From NCBI RefSeq assembly GCF_047663525.1, contig NC_092597.1, positions 16,266,501 through 16,330,500 on the forward strand: a stretch of DNA of 64,000 nt. The letters run 5' to 3'. A program made the translations under genes and the position numbers. Below the pieces are notes generated by a model. That model saw only the letters and a program-made list of their open reading frames with translations. It ran no database searches and was not told the DNA's origin. The stretch's first letter is position 1, and each line of letters begins with the position of its first letter. This document shows positions 14,101 through 25,876 of the stretch, piece after piece. This DNA comes from Anas platyrhynchos. Lineage: Eukaryota > Chordata > Aves > Anseriformes > Anatidae.

Positions 14101-17100
14101 GTGATGGAGAAATTGATTTTTTGCTGCAGTAGCCAATGTTGAGTAATAGCTGAAGAAAAATACCAAGTTGTAATAATTTTATGAACGCTGTATGTGGCCT
14201 GGTTGGTGAGAGGAAGTTACTATAGAATGGGTTTCACTACTTTATATTACTGTCCTGTATGGATGTATTGATCTAACGTAATGGGGAGCTAGCTGATGAA
14301 GGAATAAGAGGTAATTCAGCGGTTCCCCTGTGTCAGCTGTATGTGACTAAACCCATGAGGTGGTAATTACAAGATGATAGCTCCAATTCCGAGGGATGCA
14401 GCTGTCTTGTCAGTCTGAGAACTAGAAATGAGAGGAGGATAGCGTTGGCAGAGGCTGACAAAGGAAATAATTTAACACAGAGCACGACTTTGCAAAAGGA
14501 GCTGGGCCTTCCTTTATTGCCAGCAATGGAACAGTAAGTCAGACAGAAGGAAAGGCAAGCGCGTTGACTGGTTTATTGTTTTTAAGATCTCTTTTGTCTT
14601 AAATGGTTTGGTGCTAAGTAAGTGTTTTGTGGTCAGAACTTACTGTTGTTGCTTTGTGAGAGATTAAACCTGCAATGTCTGGGTCTGTCTCAGATCTGCA
14701 GAGGTAATCATGGTTGTTACACCAGGGATGCAACCTGAGACCTGGTCTGCACAGAGCAAAAAAAGACAGCCTGAGATCTGGAGGAGTAGTTAACTGATCA
14801 CTTGCGACCTCAAATTGCAGGCACACAAATTTTGTTTGATCCTCTTTGAAAATGATTTTGTATATAAATAAGTAACATTTAGAATAATAGGTAGATTTTC
14901 ACAAACAGACTTAAACTTGGTGTTTTGGTGCTTCTTTTTCCTTTGTATGGCATAGTTAAAAACAGTATCTGAGGTAAGGAAAAAAAATTAAATAGATAGG
15001 GTAATATAAGTATCTAATTCATGCCTGAAATACTGCTTAGCTCCTGCTGCTGCAACAGAAAGATAATATGGGTTTTACTTTTTCCTCTCTTTATTCACTG
15101 TTTATCTCACTGTTGTTTTCACCACTTACCATATACAATTGATTGGTTGTCCCCTGCTGTAAATATGGATTTTTAATACATTGATGTGGTAAAGAGACAG
15201 GTTTTTGTGTAAAAGGAAAATACAGCTGCAAAACTTGGTTTTCGCAGAATGGAAGGTTGTGCCATGTTTTATGCTGACAGAGCCAGTCATGGCTTTCTGC
15301 ATCATGGTCTCATGTACAGGTACAGGTTTATAGATCAGTCGGCTTGAAACTCAGAAGCACTTAATGGAAGAGTAGTAAATGCCATTGGTAAGAGTGGCCT
15401 AAGCATAAACAGGAATCCCAGACCCTCCTTTCAGGCCTTTAGCTCTGTTTTTTTGTTTTGTTTTGTTTTGAGATCAAAGGAGAACTTCGTATTTTGAACA
15501 AAATGTGCAAGGGCCCACCCTTCCTGAATTGCATTTTTGGTTATATGTTCAGTCCTGCAGCTGTAATACTCAACAGAAGTTTTTGTTTTCTTTTTTAACT
15601 CCCTCTCCTTTTTAATATATATCATGAGAGGATTTAATAGATGTTTTCGTAGGCTAACTGCAAGGAGTCTCTGATCCTACACTTCTCTTATATTGTGCCT
15701 GAGTAATCTTTGAGGGGAGCTGCTGATCGTTACCAGTTTGAGTCTAACACCTTTAATTCATCAGAAGTTCGTGTAATGTATTACTTACACTGGATGTAGG
15801 TGCCAAAACTGACCTGTAAACCTAAAATTAAATTGGGACTACAAAATTAATTTGACTTAGAGTGTGGAAAATAGGCTATAAATGGAATTCTTGTGGGAAC
15901 AATATAAAATTCCTCTTTGACATTGATTCAATGTAATTCGTTTCTTAAGAGGGTAACTTTAAATTGTATAACCAATACTTAGTTTTAACCAGCACAGATT
16001 TCAAGCAAACTTTGCGGTAAAACAAGTATTGACAAGAACGTTCTGTGGTGTTCCTGAATTTAAGGATTTCAGTGTCTAACTTTATTGCAGTTGACTATGA
16101 CAGACATCACCCCCCCTCCCCAAACCTGATCAGATGGGTGATGCTGTGAAATTAACATACTGTTTGTCAAACATCTCCATTCAGTCTCTTAAGTTTTACT
16201 TTATGTTATTATGTGCATGCACATTTTATAACTTTGTGGTGAATATATGGTCAAAACTGAATTCAGAATCTGAATTTCAGGGTTATAATTGAATCAGAAA
16301 TTTATGTTCAAATCATAGTAATTGACCCCTGATTTGGGAGAATTTTTCAACTTGGAACCAAGAGTTAAAGGTCTGATTAGCTCCAGATCAAAAATATGCA
16401 TTCTCTTAATAGATGGTGAGTGTTTGATTTATTAATGAAATTAATCTGAGGACTGGAATTATTCTAAGTAATTCATATTTTGCTCTGGATGCAAAATATT
16501 ATTTTGCATTTCTGGATGCTTTGCTTGCTATGCTGCTAGTAACAGTGTTAAGAAACATTTTCGTTTCTTTCTTGAGATTTAGAAATATTTTGTTGCTTTT
16601 AACAAGAACATGTTAATCGTGTCTCATTCTTCAAGTTTTTCTGTGATTGTGACTGTATTTAGAAGACTGAATTAACAAACGCACAGTCTTTGCATGAGAG
16701 CTCATGCATTAGATTGTCTCTGCAGGGGAAAATTTAGGGTACTTAAGCTAATTCGAACTATGAAAACACTAATTTTGAATGTTTTACTGGAAGTAACTCA
16801 GAATACCCTGGCATTCTGTAAAACGTAGGACAATGCTTTTAAATAGAGTAAGAGTACTCTGAATGCTGGGTCATCTCAAAACTTGCTTCAAATTTTCTTT
16901 CATCTGCAACTGACCAAGTCTTCTGTATTACTTAACACAGTATTGGGCCTGTCCTTTACTAACCATGTAGGTGCAAAAGCAGGTGTAATTTCTACCTGAC
17001 TGTATAAAGAGCATATCTGTCCATGAGACCTTAATCATTTTAGCTATTCCAAGCAATCACTTAAAGGCTGCCTTTTGCAACACCTCATTCACCTGAGCCA

Positions 17101-19680
17101 CTACTAAACATCCTCTTGTATTAGTAGAGTTCTTAAAATGAATTGCTTCTTCCAGACATGGAATGGGTTGATAGCAGGTAGCTCTTGCACCTTCTTTCAC
17201 CCTTCTACGTGCTTAGGGTTGATCTTCTGATGCTGTTAGTTTCTTTTCAGCTCTGAAATGTCTTCGTGTCCTTCCAAGAAGGATCTGCCTTTTTCTTGGT
17301 GATTTCAAGTTCTTTGTTTTTTCCAAGGTGACTGTCAATGGAAAAGTTGTAATATCCAATGCGTTACCTCTGTTGTACTGTATTTGCAAATAAAAGTAAA
17401 ATATGATGAATGAGAATCCATGCTTAGATAGAAAACTGCACATGGAAATCTACCACCATCAAAGACTTGAGAGCTTTTGGCAATTCAAAATATATGCATG
17501 TTCTTCTCCTAACTCATATGAAATAACAGTATTGGGAAGTACCTTATGCAGAAGTATAGTTCCAAAAAATGAAGCCTAGATTAAAAAAAAATAAAAAAGT
17601 CAGGTGGACAGAGAATCCCAAACTTCATTAACAGAAATTTAGGACATCCTGAATCATCTCAAATTATAACTTGACCTAACCCTACTCAATAATGAAAACA
17701 TTTTAAATCAAGAGGGGGAAGTAGATTTGCATTTTTGATAAAGTATAACTTTGTAATTGAAAACACTAGTAATAACATTTGCGTGTTGCGGAAGTTGAAA
17801 TGATATTCACAGCTTGAGACTTCCCATGGCATGACTAGATGAGACTTTAAGCTACCAGGTAAGTCATTAAGCACCTTGCATTTGCAATCTAGAATAGCAG
17901 TAGCTATTTATTATCAGGTATGCTCTGTATTGTAATTATAGTAGCGTTAGCCTCTAGGACTATAAAAGTTGTTAAGGAATATGAGAGTGCTTAAACTATG
18001 AAAAGCCTATTTGTATGATTCTATAGCTACCCTGAACCAAACACAGCCTGTTTCACTAAAAAAAAAAATAAAAAAAATAGCCTTTTTTTTTTTTTTCTGT
18101 CAGTGATATGAATGTATAGCTGCTTGGCTTTTGTTTCATGTATGGGAAAGAACAGTGGAGTACAAAGAGTATGAATAGGTGTTTGTCCTGCAGGTGACTC
18201 CACAGAGCATATATGCTTTGAGAAAGTTCTTCCTGGACACAGAATTCTGCCTGATAGTTGCATGTTCAAAGACAAGCACGAAAAGTATCTCCCTGCCATG
18301 CATATAAAAGCATTAATTTAAAAAAGAAATGCATAGGGTTGTTTGGTGCAATGCTTGATATACTGAACTTATTATTCACTCAGCAAAGGAAATTGCATTG
18401 CTTTTGAGATCCACATGTGAATGTAGCACCAGATATTAAAGAAAGTCAAAGTTGGCTGGGTTGTTCCAGTAAGAAAAAACAGTTGAAGAAAATATTTCCC
18501 AGTAGAAATTAAGTAAAAATACATTTTATGCTGCAAGTCTAACATTCCAAATTTGAATCTGTAGTCTTTTTTTTTTCCCCTCAGCAAATGTAGGTCTGAT
18601 CCAGTAATAACAAAGTAAGCAGGAACATACTTTAGTAAAACCTCATTAATCAGGGCAATCTGATATTAAATATAACGAATATCAGGAAACTATGAGAAAT
18701 AACCAAGCAAATGTGCTCATTAGTGACTTACTGGACAGCTTTGTGAGAGGTACTTGACTAAAACCCTGCTCCAGTTACTGTACATTTAACAAGCTCCATG
18801 AATAGCTACAGTCTAACAGCTTCCTGTTTCTCAGGCACACTCGGTAGTATTTCTGAAATTTTATAAAACAATAACCCTCAGGATGGAGGTTGCAGACCAG
18901 GCTGGTTGCTTATCAGGGCACTGCAATCCTGGATCCCACATCCTCTGCTGCCTGCTAAGTCCTGGAGACTCCAGTTTCTCATACTGCGTGTGTGCTTGGC
19001 AAGCTGCTGCTGCTTCGTGTGGCACGCCTGCCAGAAGTTCACAAGCTACATGTCCCATCAGGATTTTTATCAGGTCAGGAGTTAGACCTGGATTCAGAAA
19101 GCCTCCTGAACCCATGCCCCAGATGCCTACTGACTGCTTCTGTTCTGCGTGCTGTGCCCATTAGCACAACGGGCTCCTGTTTGTTGCAGGACTATGTGCA
19201 GTGACAGAATTAGGGCTGGGGTGTTCGCTCCGAACTGGTACCATTGCCCTGGGTGCCTGTGTGCGGATGGAAGAGCATCCTGTTAGCTAATCGGCCCGGC
19301 CCAAATATCACCAGTAACAGCTGCTCTGATGTTTCCTCATATTCCCAAGTTTAAACTTACTGGAGTCCACATAAAATAAATAATTAAATAGAAGATAGTG
19401 CTGTTTATAATTAAAATCACCTGTATGAGGAAAAAATAAAGACCGAAGAGTTAAGTATGCCTATACAGACATTCATTTGTATAATTCATTTTGTTTTGGA
19501 TAATGGAAAAGTAGAGTTACAAAGAAAAAGCCTACCACTCTCTTTTTGGTGGTGGTCCGATGCTGTGGGATATTATTTTAGTAACAAAGCAGCTTTATTT
19601 TTAGACGTCTATTAGAGAAAAAACTGATATCGCTGTGATACTAAATCACTAGTTTAGAGACTCAGTGCAGTGGGTCCGGT
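11166..19680. other. Intergenic DNA between the divergent genes TLNRD1 and MESD
   Basis: About 8.5 kb of AT-rich sequence separates the two CpG islands. Short open frames occur on both strands, but none has recognisable protein similarity or plausible splice partners. It contains short T-tracts (for example 14086-14100) and a C-rich then T-rich stretch at 11284-11311. I see no RNA gene or recognisable transposon. Because the two genes are head-to-head, this is a natural place for shared enhancers, but nothing in the sequence proves one. Confidence 0.6.
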
Positions 19681-20003
19681 TCCTATCCCACAGACCAGCA
19701 GACACGGATCCTCCTCGCCCTGCTTTAAAGGATGAAGCGGGAGGACCCCGGGCGCTGCCCAGCCCTACGTTTGTAAAACCACGGCCGAGCTTCCACTTGC
19801 AGGTCCGTGTCCCCTGGGGCTGTATCCCGGCTGCCGACATGTCGCGGCGGGGCTGCCTCTCGCCCTTCAGCCCACCCCCGGTGTCCCCCGGTGCCTCTCG
19901 CTGCCGGCTCCCGTTCCAGCTCCTCCTTCTCCTCCTTCCCCTCCCCGGCCCCCGCCCCTGCCAGCAGCCGGGGCCGCCCTCCCGCGGCTGCGAGCTCCGG
20001 CAC

Positions 20004-20014
20004 AAGATGGCGGC
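20004..20014 (+). promoter_or_regulatory. YY1-type motif overlapping the MESD start codon
   Basis: The 11 bases AAGATGGCGGC match the YY1 consensus AANATGGCGGC exactly, and the ATG at 20007 is the MESD start. YY1 sites spanning the first codon are known in TATA-less CpG-island promoters, where they help position transcription and initiation. Confidence 0.65.
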
Positions 20015-20171
20015 GGCCGCTCGCTGGGCCCTGCTGGGCCTGGCGCTGTGGCTCTGCGCGGCCGCCCGGGCGGGCGAGCCGGAGGGGAAGCGTCGGGCCG
20101 GGCCGGCTAAGAAGAAGGACATTCGGGATTACAATGATGCGGATATGGCCCGGCTGCTGGAGCAGTGGGAG
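20007..20171 (+). CDS. MESD: MESD coding exon 1 (signal peptide and start of conserved region)
   Basis: It contributes 55 whole codons, from MAAAARW to LEQWE. The start at 20007 was chosen because it begins directly with a signal peptide and lies in a YY1/Kozak-like context, whereas in-frame ATGs at 19665 and 19839 would bury that peptide. The exon ends at GAG followed by the donor GTGCGG, a weak match to GTRAGT. The frame then runs into intron sequence unlike MESD. Confidence 0.92.
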
Positions 20172-23100
20172 GTGCGGCGAGGGGTTGGGCGCCCGGAGCG
20201 TGCGGGAGGAAGGGAGAAGGGAGGGATGGATGCTCGGTGGCTTTCGGGCGGCTGGGGTTGGTTTGTGTCTCCTGAGGGGGCACCGCCGGGCTGAGCGGGT
20301 CCCTTGGGTGTTGCCCTCAGCCCGGGCACCTCCAGCAGCCCTCTGCACAACGCCACCAGCCCCGACACCCGGCTGGGGAACGACCCCGGCTGCAGAGGCT
20401 CGCAGGCGGTGTGATGCCAGCGATTGGCAACGTTGAGCGATAAGGATTTTGTGAGTGAAGGTTGGGTTGCAAGAGGGATGTCCATTCCACCTTTACAGAG
20501 TGGTTATATCGTTGGGTTTTGTCTGTTTGTCTTCTGTGGGTTGTGTTTTCCCTTCCCTGCCACCCCTCATTATAATGGTGTTTTCTAATTCCATCTCTCT
20601 GCCCTCCATCCCCATCAGCCCGCCGCCTGAACTTTCTTTGACAGGTCACTTTGGACAGTTCTTCACCACTCATTTCTCCATGTGGTTGTCATGCTACTGC
20701 TCGCTTCTCTGTTTGTGTTCTGTCATCTTCTGATAAATACCAGAGTGCTCGTGCCTTGTTTTTACTCGTGAGGCTGTTCTCCAGAACATTCTGCACAAAA
20801 ACTGGAGGAGAGCTTCTGTCTCATGCAATGCCAGTAACGGCTGCCAGTCAAAATGAAGAAGTAGGGTTTGTATTTGTAATCCGGATGCAGTTACTTCTCT
20901 GAGAAGTAGGGGTGCCTGCCTTGGAACCGCTTGGCTGGCTGGGGACTCCTTGTTCCCATGAAATGTTACTGTGTCTCTCCGCCTTCAGAAAGGCATTTTC
21001 TTAGAAAATTGAGTTAAAATTTAAATTAAATGACGTAAAAAGCCCAAAGTTCACCTTCTGTTAGTGTTATCAGCCAAGGACCAGATAGTCCCAGGTGCTA
21101 AAATATCATCTTAAATGATATTAGTGGGCAAATTCAAGCAAGTTTGGCATAGTAGGAAAAACTGTAAACGATAAGCATGGCTGAATTTGTGAATTCGTAG
21201 TTTGGTGAAAGGGAGACGCAAGTTACTGCCTTTGGGACTCTTTGGCTTTGTGTTCTGTTCCAGCTGTGTGGTAAGCAGGGTCAGGAAGCTGTTCTGGTTT
21301 TATCTCTTTTGCTAGAGCAGGACTCGGATCCAGTTCGCCATGTGCTGCACGAATGCTTGCAGCCATGCTGCATGCAGATGTGGCTGAGCAGCTGGAGAGT
21401 TTGCAGCTCAGGTTGGTGTTGCCGCTGAGGAGATGCATGTACAGCCAGAGCCATAGAAGAAAAAGATCTTACTGAAGCAGAGGCTCAACAATTACTGATT
21501 ATGTGGTCTGCTGGATGGTCAGCTGTATGGCATTTCCCCCGAGAGAAGTTAGGGCAGATGTGGGGAATATGAAAGACTTGAGGGTGGGGTGGCGGATAAA
21601 GAAGAAAGGCCCAGAATGGGCTTGGTGGGGTGGGGATGAGAGAAACAAAGAAGCCATTATGAATCTGGATAAGAGCAAGAATTATGCTCGGGAGTGAGGG
21701 GGCACAGGGCGCAGAGCTGTACAGAATCAAGTTTCCTTAGTTTCAGCCGAGTGCGATGATTCTTAATATTCTATATTCCCATGGCAATCAGCACAGAATC
21801 ACTGGAGGGTGGTGGTCTCAGCATCCCTGGGGTCAGCCACAAGCCTGGCAAGGTACTGGCACAATGTGTGTGGCTGCCTAGTGAACATAGCATGATCTGG
21901 TGGGGAATGAACATGGGGAGAGAAGAAAAGAAGGATTTTGCTTCAGCAGCTCAGCTGCAGAATGTCAACTAGAGCTTAAAAGTATGAGCTCTGAGCTCTG
22001 TCTTCTTGCATCCTGCTTTCTTACTTGTGAGACTGTTTTAAAAATTTCTCCTTATATTAACTGCAGATAGATAAGTAATATTTCCTTATGAACGTGGAAG
22101 CTTGTTTTGATACCACTAAGGCCTGAAGGGACAAAGTTACTACTAAGATCTTTTCAAACTTTTAAGGTCAATGGGCTGGAATAAAGCAGGCTTGCCAAAG
22201 TTTGAGAAGTTAAAGGGTTTTAATTTTGACAGCTTGCAGGTTTTAATTTTGGTGCCTTTCTACCCCCACAGGGATCAGTGAATGAACTAAGATTCGTCAG
22301 CATTTGGTGTACTTAGTCATTGCTTTTGGTAGAGAAGAAATAGGGTAGGAAAAATGGGCTTGGTGTGTGCCACCCAGGGATTTCCCGTGTGGTAAGGGAC
22401 TCTCCCGCAGCCTTGAGTCCAGAGGAGCTGGAAACAGAACTGAGAAATCTCGTCTGGAGGTTCTTCTGTTGCTAAAAGGTCATTCTTCCCAACAGTCCGC
22501 TGTTGCTATAAGCTTCAGGGTTTCTAAGGTTTGACTCTGAGCTATGAGTATTTAATAGGCTATGGAATTAGGTGGCATTTATTGCTGATATTTTTAAAAA
22601 TAAAGATACAGGAAGTTGATGAGAAAGGTACAAGAATATGAACTGAAGGGAGGACAAAGAAAGAAGGACTATATAGTTGTGACTGTATCTATGCAAAGCT
22701 TTCCGTCTGACACCTCATGTTAGAGTATACATTAATAAATCTGTTGGACATTTCAAATCAAAAGCTTACACTTTTCTGTCTTTACTTTGTAGATAGCTTT
22801 ATAAATACAAAATTGTGTGATGTTCTGTACAAGATCACCAAGAAAAGAAGTAGCATGTAGGGGAACTTTTGACTGCTTCTTAAAATGTTTCTACTGAAAC
22901 TGCAGTAATAGTGTTTTATGAACATTCAGTTGAATTGTTAAGGGAAAAAACAGGTAATATATATTCCTAGGTTGGGCTGTCACTAAAGCTGAAGTCAATT
23001 TCTGTATTGTATAAGGAGTATTTGCAAACACTTGTTTCTACCTTTCCCTTTCAAAACTATGAAATAAGTTGGTTTTGCATTAGCCAAACTGGTATGAAGT

Positions 23101-25876
23101 AAGGTTTAATTTGCTCTTACTTGTGAAGAACATTTTTCATTCAATCATGTAAGATCTTGTACTTCAAAAATACTTTACAAATACAAGTGTTTTCTGGCTT
23201 CCTCTACAATAAGCCTTGTCCCGCTTAGTGACAGCAGCGGGACTTTCCTAGGCCTCTCCTTTGCTCCCAGTTCACTTAATGTGGAAATGTCAAAGGCATG
23301 CGAACTACTTAAATGCGTGCTTCAGACTTGAAAAATTGAAACAGATATGTAATTAGTAAGGAAGGGAGGGATGAAATGTAAGTAATTTACAAATCTCCTT
23401 CTATAGTAATTAAATTTTGAAGTCCCCTGCCAGAAAGACAGCACATTGTATGTAATGGAGATGGGAAAAGAGTGTAGGTCGCTTATATGAAACCTTAACC
23501 TTTAAAGGGTAGGGGACACTCCCTGTAGTGTGAGGGTGTTGTGGGAGTTTATACACACAGACAGAAATGAGAGAGTAATGCATATGGAGCTATAAAAATT
23601 AAGCTGGGCTCCTGACCTCAGAGGCTTCTGAAGAGGGAATATCTCTCGATACTTCTACAGTTCACATGCCTAATGGAGCAATGGATATTTTTGCTAAATG
23701 TTTGAAGTCAAAACAACACCTAAAATATCTACCTTAATTCCCACAGATTTACTAGTGCTTGGGTGAATGCCAGTATAAGATTTCTGATTTATTTTTTTTC
23801 CTTTTCTTTTTTTTTTTTTATTTCTGTAATATAAATACTGTTAAGAATCAAATAGTGGCTTAATGTAAGTTGTCATTGTACTCACTCATCTCTGTTGGGA
23901 GCTTTTTCAAGGGGCAGTAGTTTGAATTCTGCCTTTCCAAATATTTAAATGCCTGTCAACGTCAGCGGAAGCATTAATAATTTCTTTTTTCTTTTATCTA
24001 ACAATGTCTTGGTGATTATGTTGTCAGAAAGTGAAATTCTCTTCATCTGTGCGTTAGAAAAAAACATGAAACCTTTAATAAGAATTTTCTTGTGACTTGA
24101 GCATTGAAATTCTGAATTCTTTTATTTGTTTAAAGACTATAGTGAGGAAAATGAAATTCTCATTAATGGCAAAGTTCCCAGAACTGAGCTTTGACCTTGG
24201 TTGTACATTGCTTTTATTATTATTTATATGTCTGTGAGGCTCTTCAGTGCAGCTTTTTCTCAGATCATCTTGTTTGCTTAGCAAACCCCTATGAAACTCC
24301 GAAGAAGAAAAAAAGAGGTTATTTTTGAAGTACCAAGGTGGAGTTGCGTTGAATTGGCCATCAGGCTGAAATATTTCTCAGTACATGGTAAAATAAGATT
24401 CTGCCTGTTGGTATGAAAATGTGCATCATTGCAAGGGGAGGCTTACAAATGGGAAGAGCACTCTTAGTGACATACCCTGAGATAAAATTCGATGTTTCTT
24501 TTTATTCAAGAGTCTCCGTTTTCTTAAACTACTGTCTCTATCAAAGCAGAGTTACTTTGTAAGCAATGGAGAGCTTTAAAAAAGTACAGTTCTGTGGAAC
24601 AGGTAATTTTAAATTATCCTTTTCCTTTTCAAAACAGAAGGATGATGACATTGAAGAGGGGGATCTTCCTGAACACAAGAGGCCTCCAGCACCAATAGAT
24701 TTCTCAAAAATTGATCCAGGCAAGCCTGAAAGTATCCTGAAACTGACGAAAAAGGGGAAGACTCTGATGATGTTTGTCACTGTGTCAGGAAATCCCACAG
24801 AAAAGGAGACAGAAGAAATTACCAGCTTGTGGCAGGGCAGTCTCTTCAATGCAAACTATGATGTACAAAGGTAAGCTGTTGTACACAAGGATGAGGTTTT
24901 TGGTTTTACAGAGCTCTTATTTCTTTATTCCTGAAAATATTTTTGGTTGTTCATCCTGTGCTCTTTGCTAGCTCCATCGATCCTCACTCTTGCTTTGTTT
25001 CTGCATCAGTTTACATACAATTTTGTTTTTCTTCTAAGTCACTCTGGAAAAATTCTAGTGTGGCGCACAGATCTTTTTAACACTTACTCACAATGTATAT
25101 AAAGCCTAGCTTCTTTTTATCTCATTATGGTTCAGCTATTTATCAGTTTTAGCTGCAATAGTTTGCCTTTATGTGTTGATGGAAAACATCACACTTGGAA
25201 AACTTGTAACCACAAAAGGCTTTTTGTTGCCCTGGCTAAAAATGAGATTTTTATCTGAGAAAGAGGATGGTTTTGAAGCAGAGGAATGTTGCACTCTTGA
25301 ATTGAGACTGAGAAGGGTTGCAGTAAGACCATGAAACAGATCTAATGTCCATTAGTAGACTCTATATAGTGTCAAATTAGTTCTAGAGTTTTCTATGTAG
25401 TCTCCTACTTAGTTGTTTGTAAGCTTAATACTTTTTATTCATATGTGTGCTAGTAAAATGTTCTCATCCTCATACCCAAGCAACAACAAAAACAAGACCA
25501 ATTTCTTGCTTTTAAATGGATGTCTATCTTGGAATGCTCTGAATTAAGCAAAATATTTTAGCACTGGAAAGGCACAGAGCTAACTGGAAAAAATATGTAT
25601 CTTTCCTCTAGGTTCATTGTTGGCTCAAATCGTGCAATCTTTATGCTGCGTGATGGCGGTTATGCCTGGGAGATCAAAGACTTTCTGATAAGTCAAGAAA
25701 GGTGTGCGGATGTTACTCTGGAAGGCCAGGTTTATCCTGGCAAAGGAGCAGATGAAAGTGAGAAAGGAAAAAACAAAACAAAACCTGAAAAAGCAAAGAA
25801 GAAAAAAGATGCAGACAAGAAATCTAAAAGCAGCAAAGAGGACAACCGAGCAACCAAGCAGAGAGATGATCTATGA
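20007..25876 (+). CDS. MESD: MESD, LRP receptor chaperone, three coding exons
   Basis: Joining 20007-20171, 24638-24870 and 25612-25876 gives 663 bases, which is 220 codons plus stop with reading frame kept at both junctions. The product has a signal peptide of about 22 residues (hydrophobic WALLGLALWLCAAA, cleavage expected after AARA), a basic linker, the strictly conserved KKKDIRDYNDADMARLLEQW segment, and the core domain from about 60 to 165 with FDFSKID-like and TLMMFVTVSG motifs. A Lys/Glu-rich tail ends in RDDL, an ER-retention signal of the KDEL class. MESD folds and escorts the beta-propeller/EGF modules of LRP5, LRP6 and related receptors in the endoplasmic reticulum, so it is needed for Wnt signalling; this is family knowledge. 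Human MESD is 234 residues, the difference lying mainly in the leader. Introns are 20172-24637 (4466 bases) and 24871-25611 (741 bases). The gene is divergent from TLNRD1 and convergent with CEMIP. Confidence 0.96.
20172..24637 (+). other. MESD intron 1
   Basis: This 4.5 kb intron is GC-rich for its first 250 bases, where the CpG island continues, and AT-rich after that. Its 3' end has a pyrimidine-rich tract and AAACAG acceptor. I see no further exon, RNA gene or transposon. A T-rich patch lies at about 23792-23821. Confidence 0.85.
24638..24870 (+). CDS. MESD: MESD coding exon 2 (core chaperone domain)
   Basis: The exon starts after AAACAG with codons KDDDIEEGDLPEHKRP and ends in NANYDVQ plus two bases of the next codon, followed by a consensus GTAAGC donor. 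It includes the conserved PIDFSKIDPGKPESILK and KGKTLMMFVTVSG segments of the MESD core fold. Length is 233 bases, with phase 0 at the start and phase 2 at the end. Confidence 0.96.
25612..25876 (+). CDS. MESD: MESD coding exon 3 (end of core, basic tail, RDDL)
   Basis: It opens with the last base of an Arg codon and then FIVGSNRAIFMLRDGGYAW, matching the end of the MESD core. The tail is dominated by Lys, Glu and Asn and finishes RDDL before TGA at 25874-25876. Mammalian MESD ends REDL at the same place. Confidence 0.96.

Larger units (their letters stand above)
19690..20440 (+). promoter_or_regulatory. CpG-island promoter of MESD
   Basis: A GC- and CpG-rich block surrounds the MESD first exon. 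A pyrimidine-rich stretch at about 19918-19945 could mark initiation. No TATA box is evident. A YY1-type motif lies across the start codon at 20004-20014. Confidence 0.8.

Noticed and set aside
19725-20348. 207-codon minus-strand and 209-codon alternate-frame plus-strand open frames at MESD exon 1
   Set aside because: Arg/Pro/Ala/Gly-rich shadows of CpG-island sequence. MESD homology fixes the true frame and strand.
24566-24637. ATG in frame with MESD exon 2, 72 bases upstream of the acceptor
   Set aside because: The intervening codons are intron sequence containing the polypyrimidine tract. A protein started there would lack the signal peptide, and no promoter is visible.
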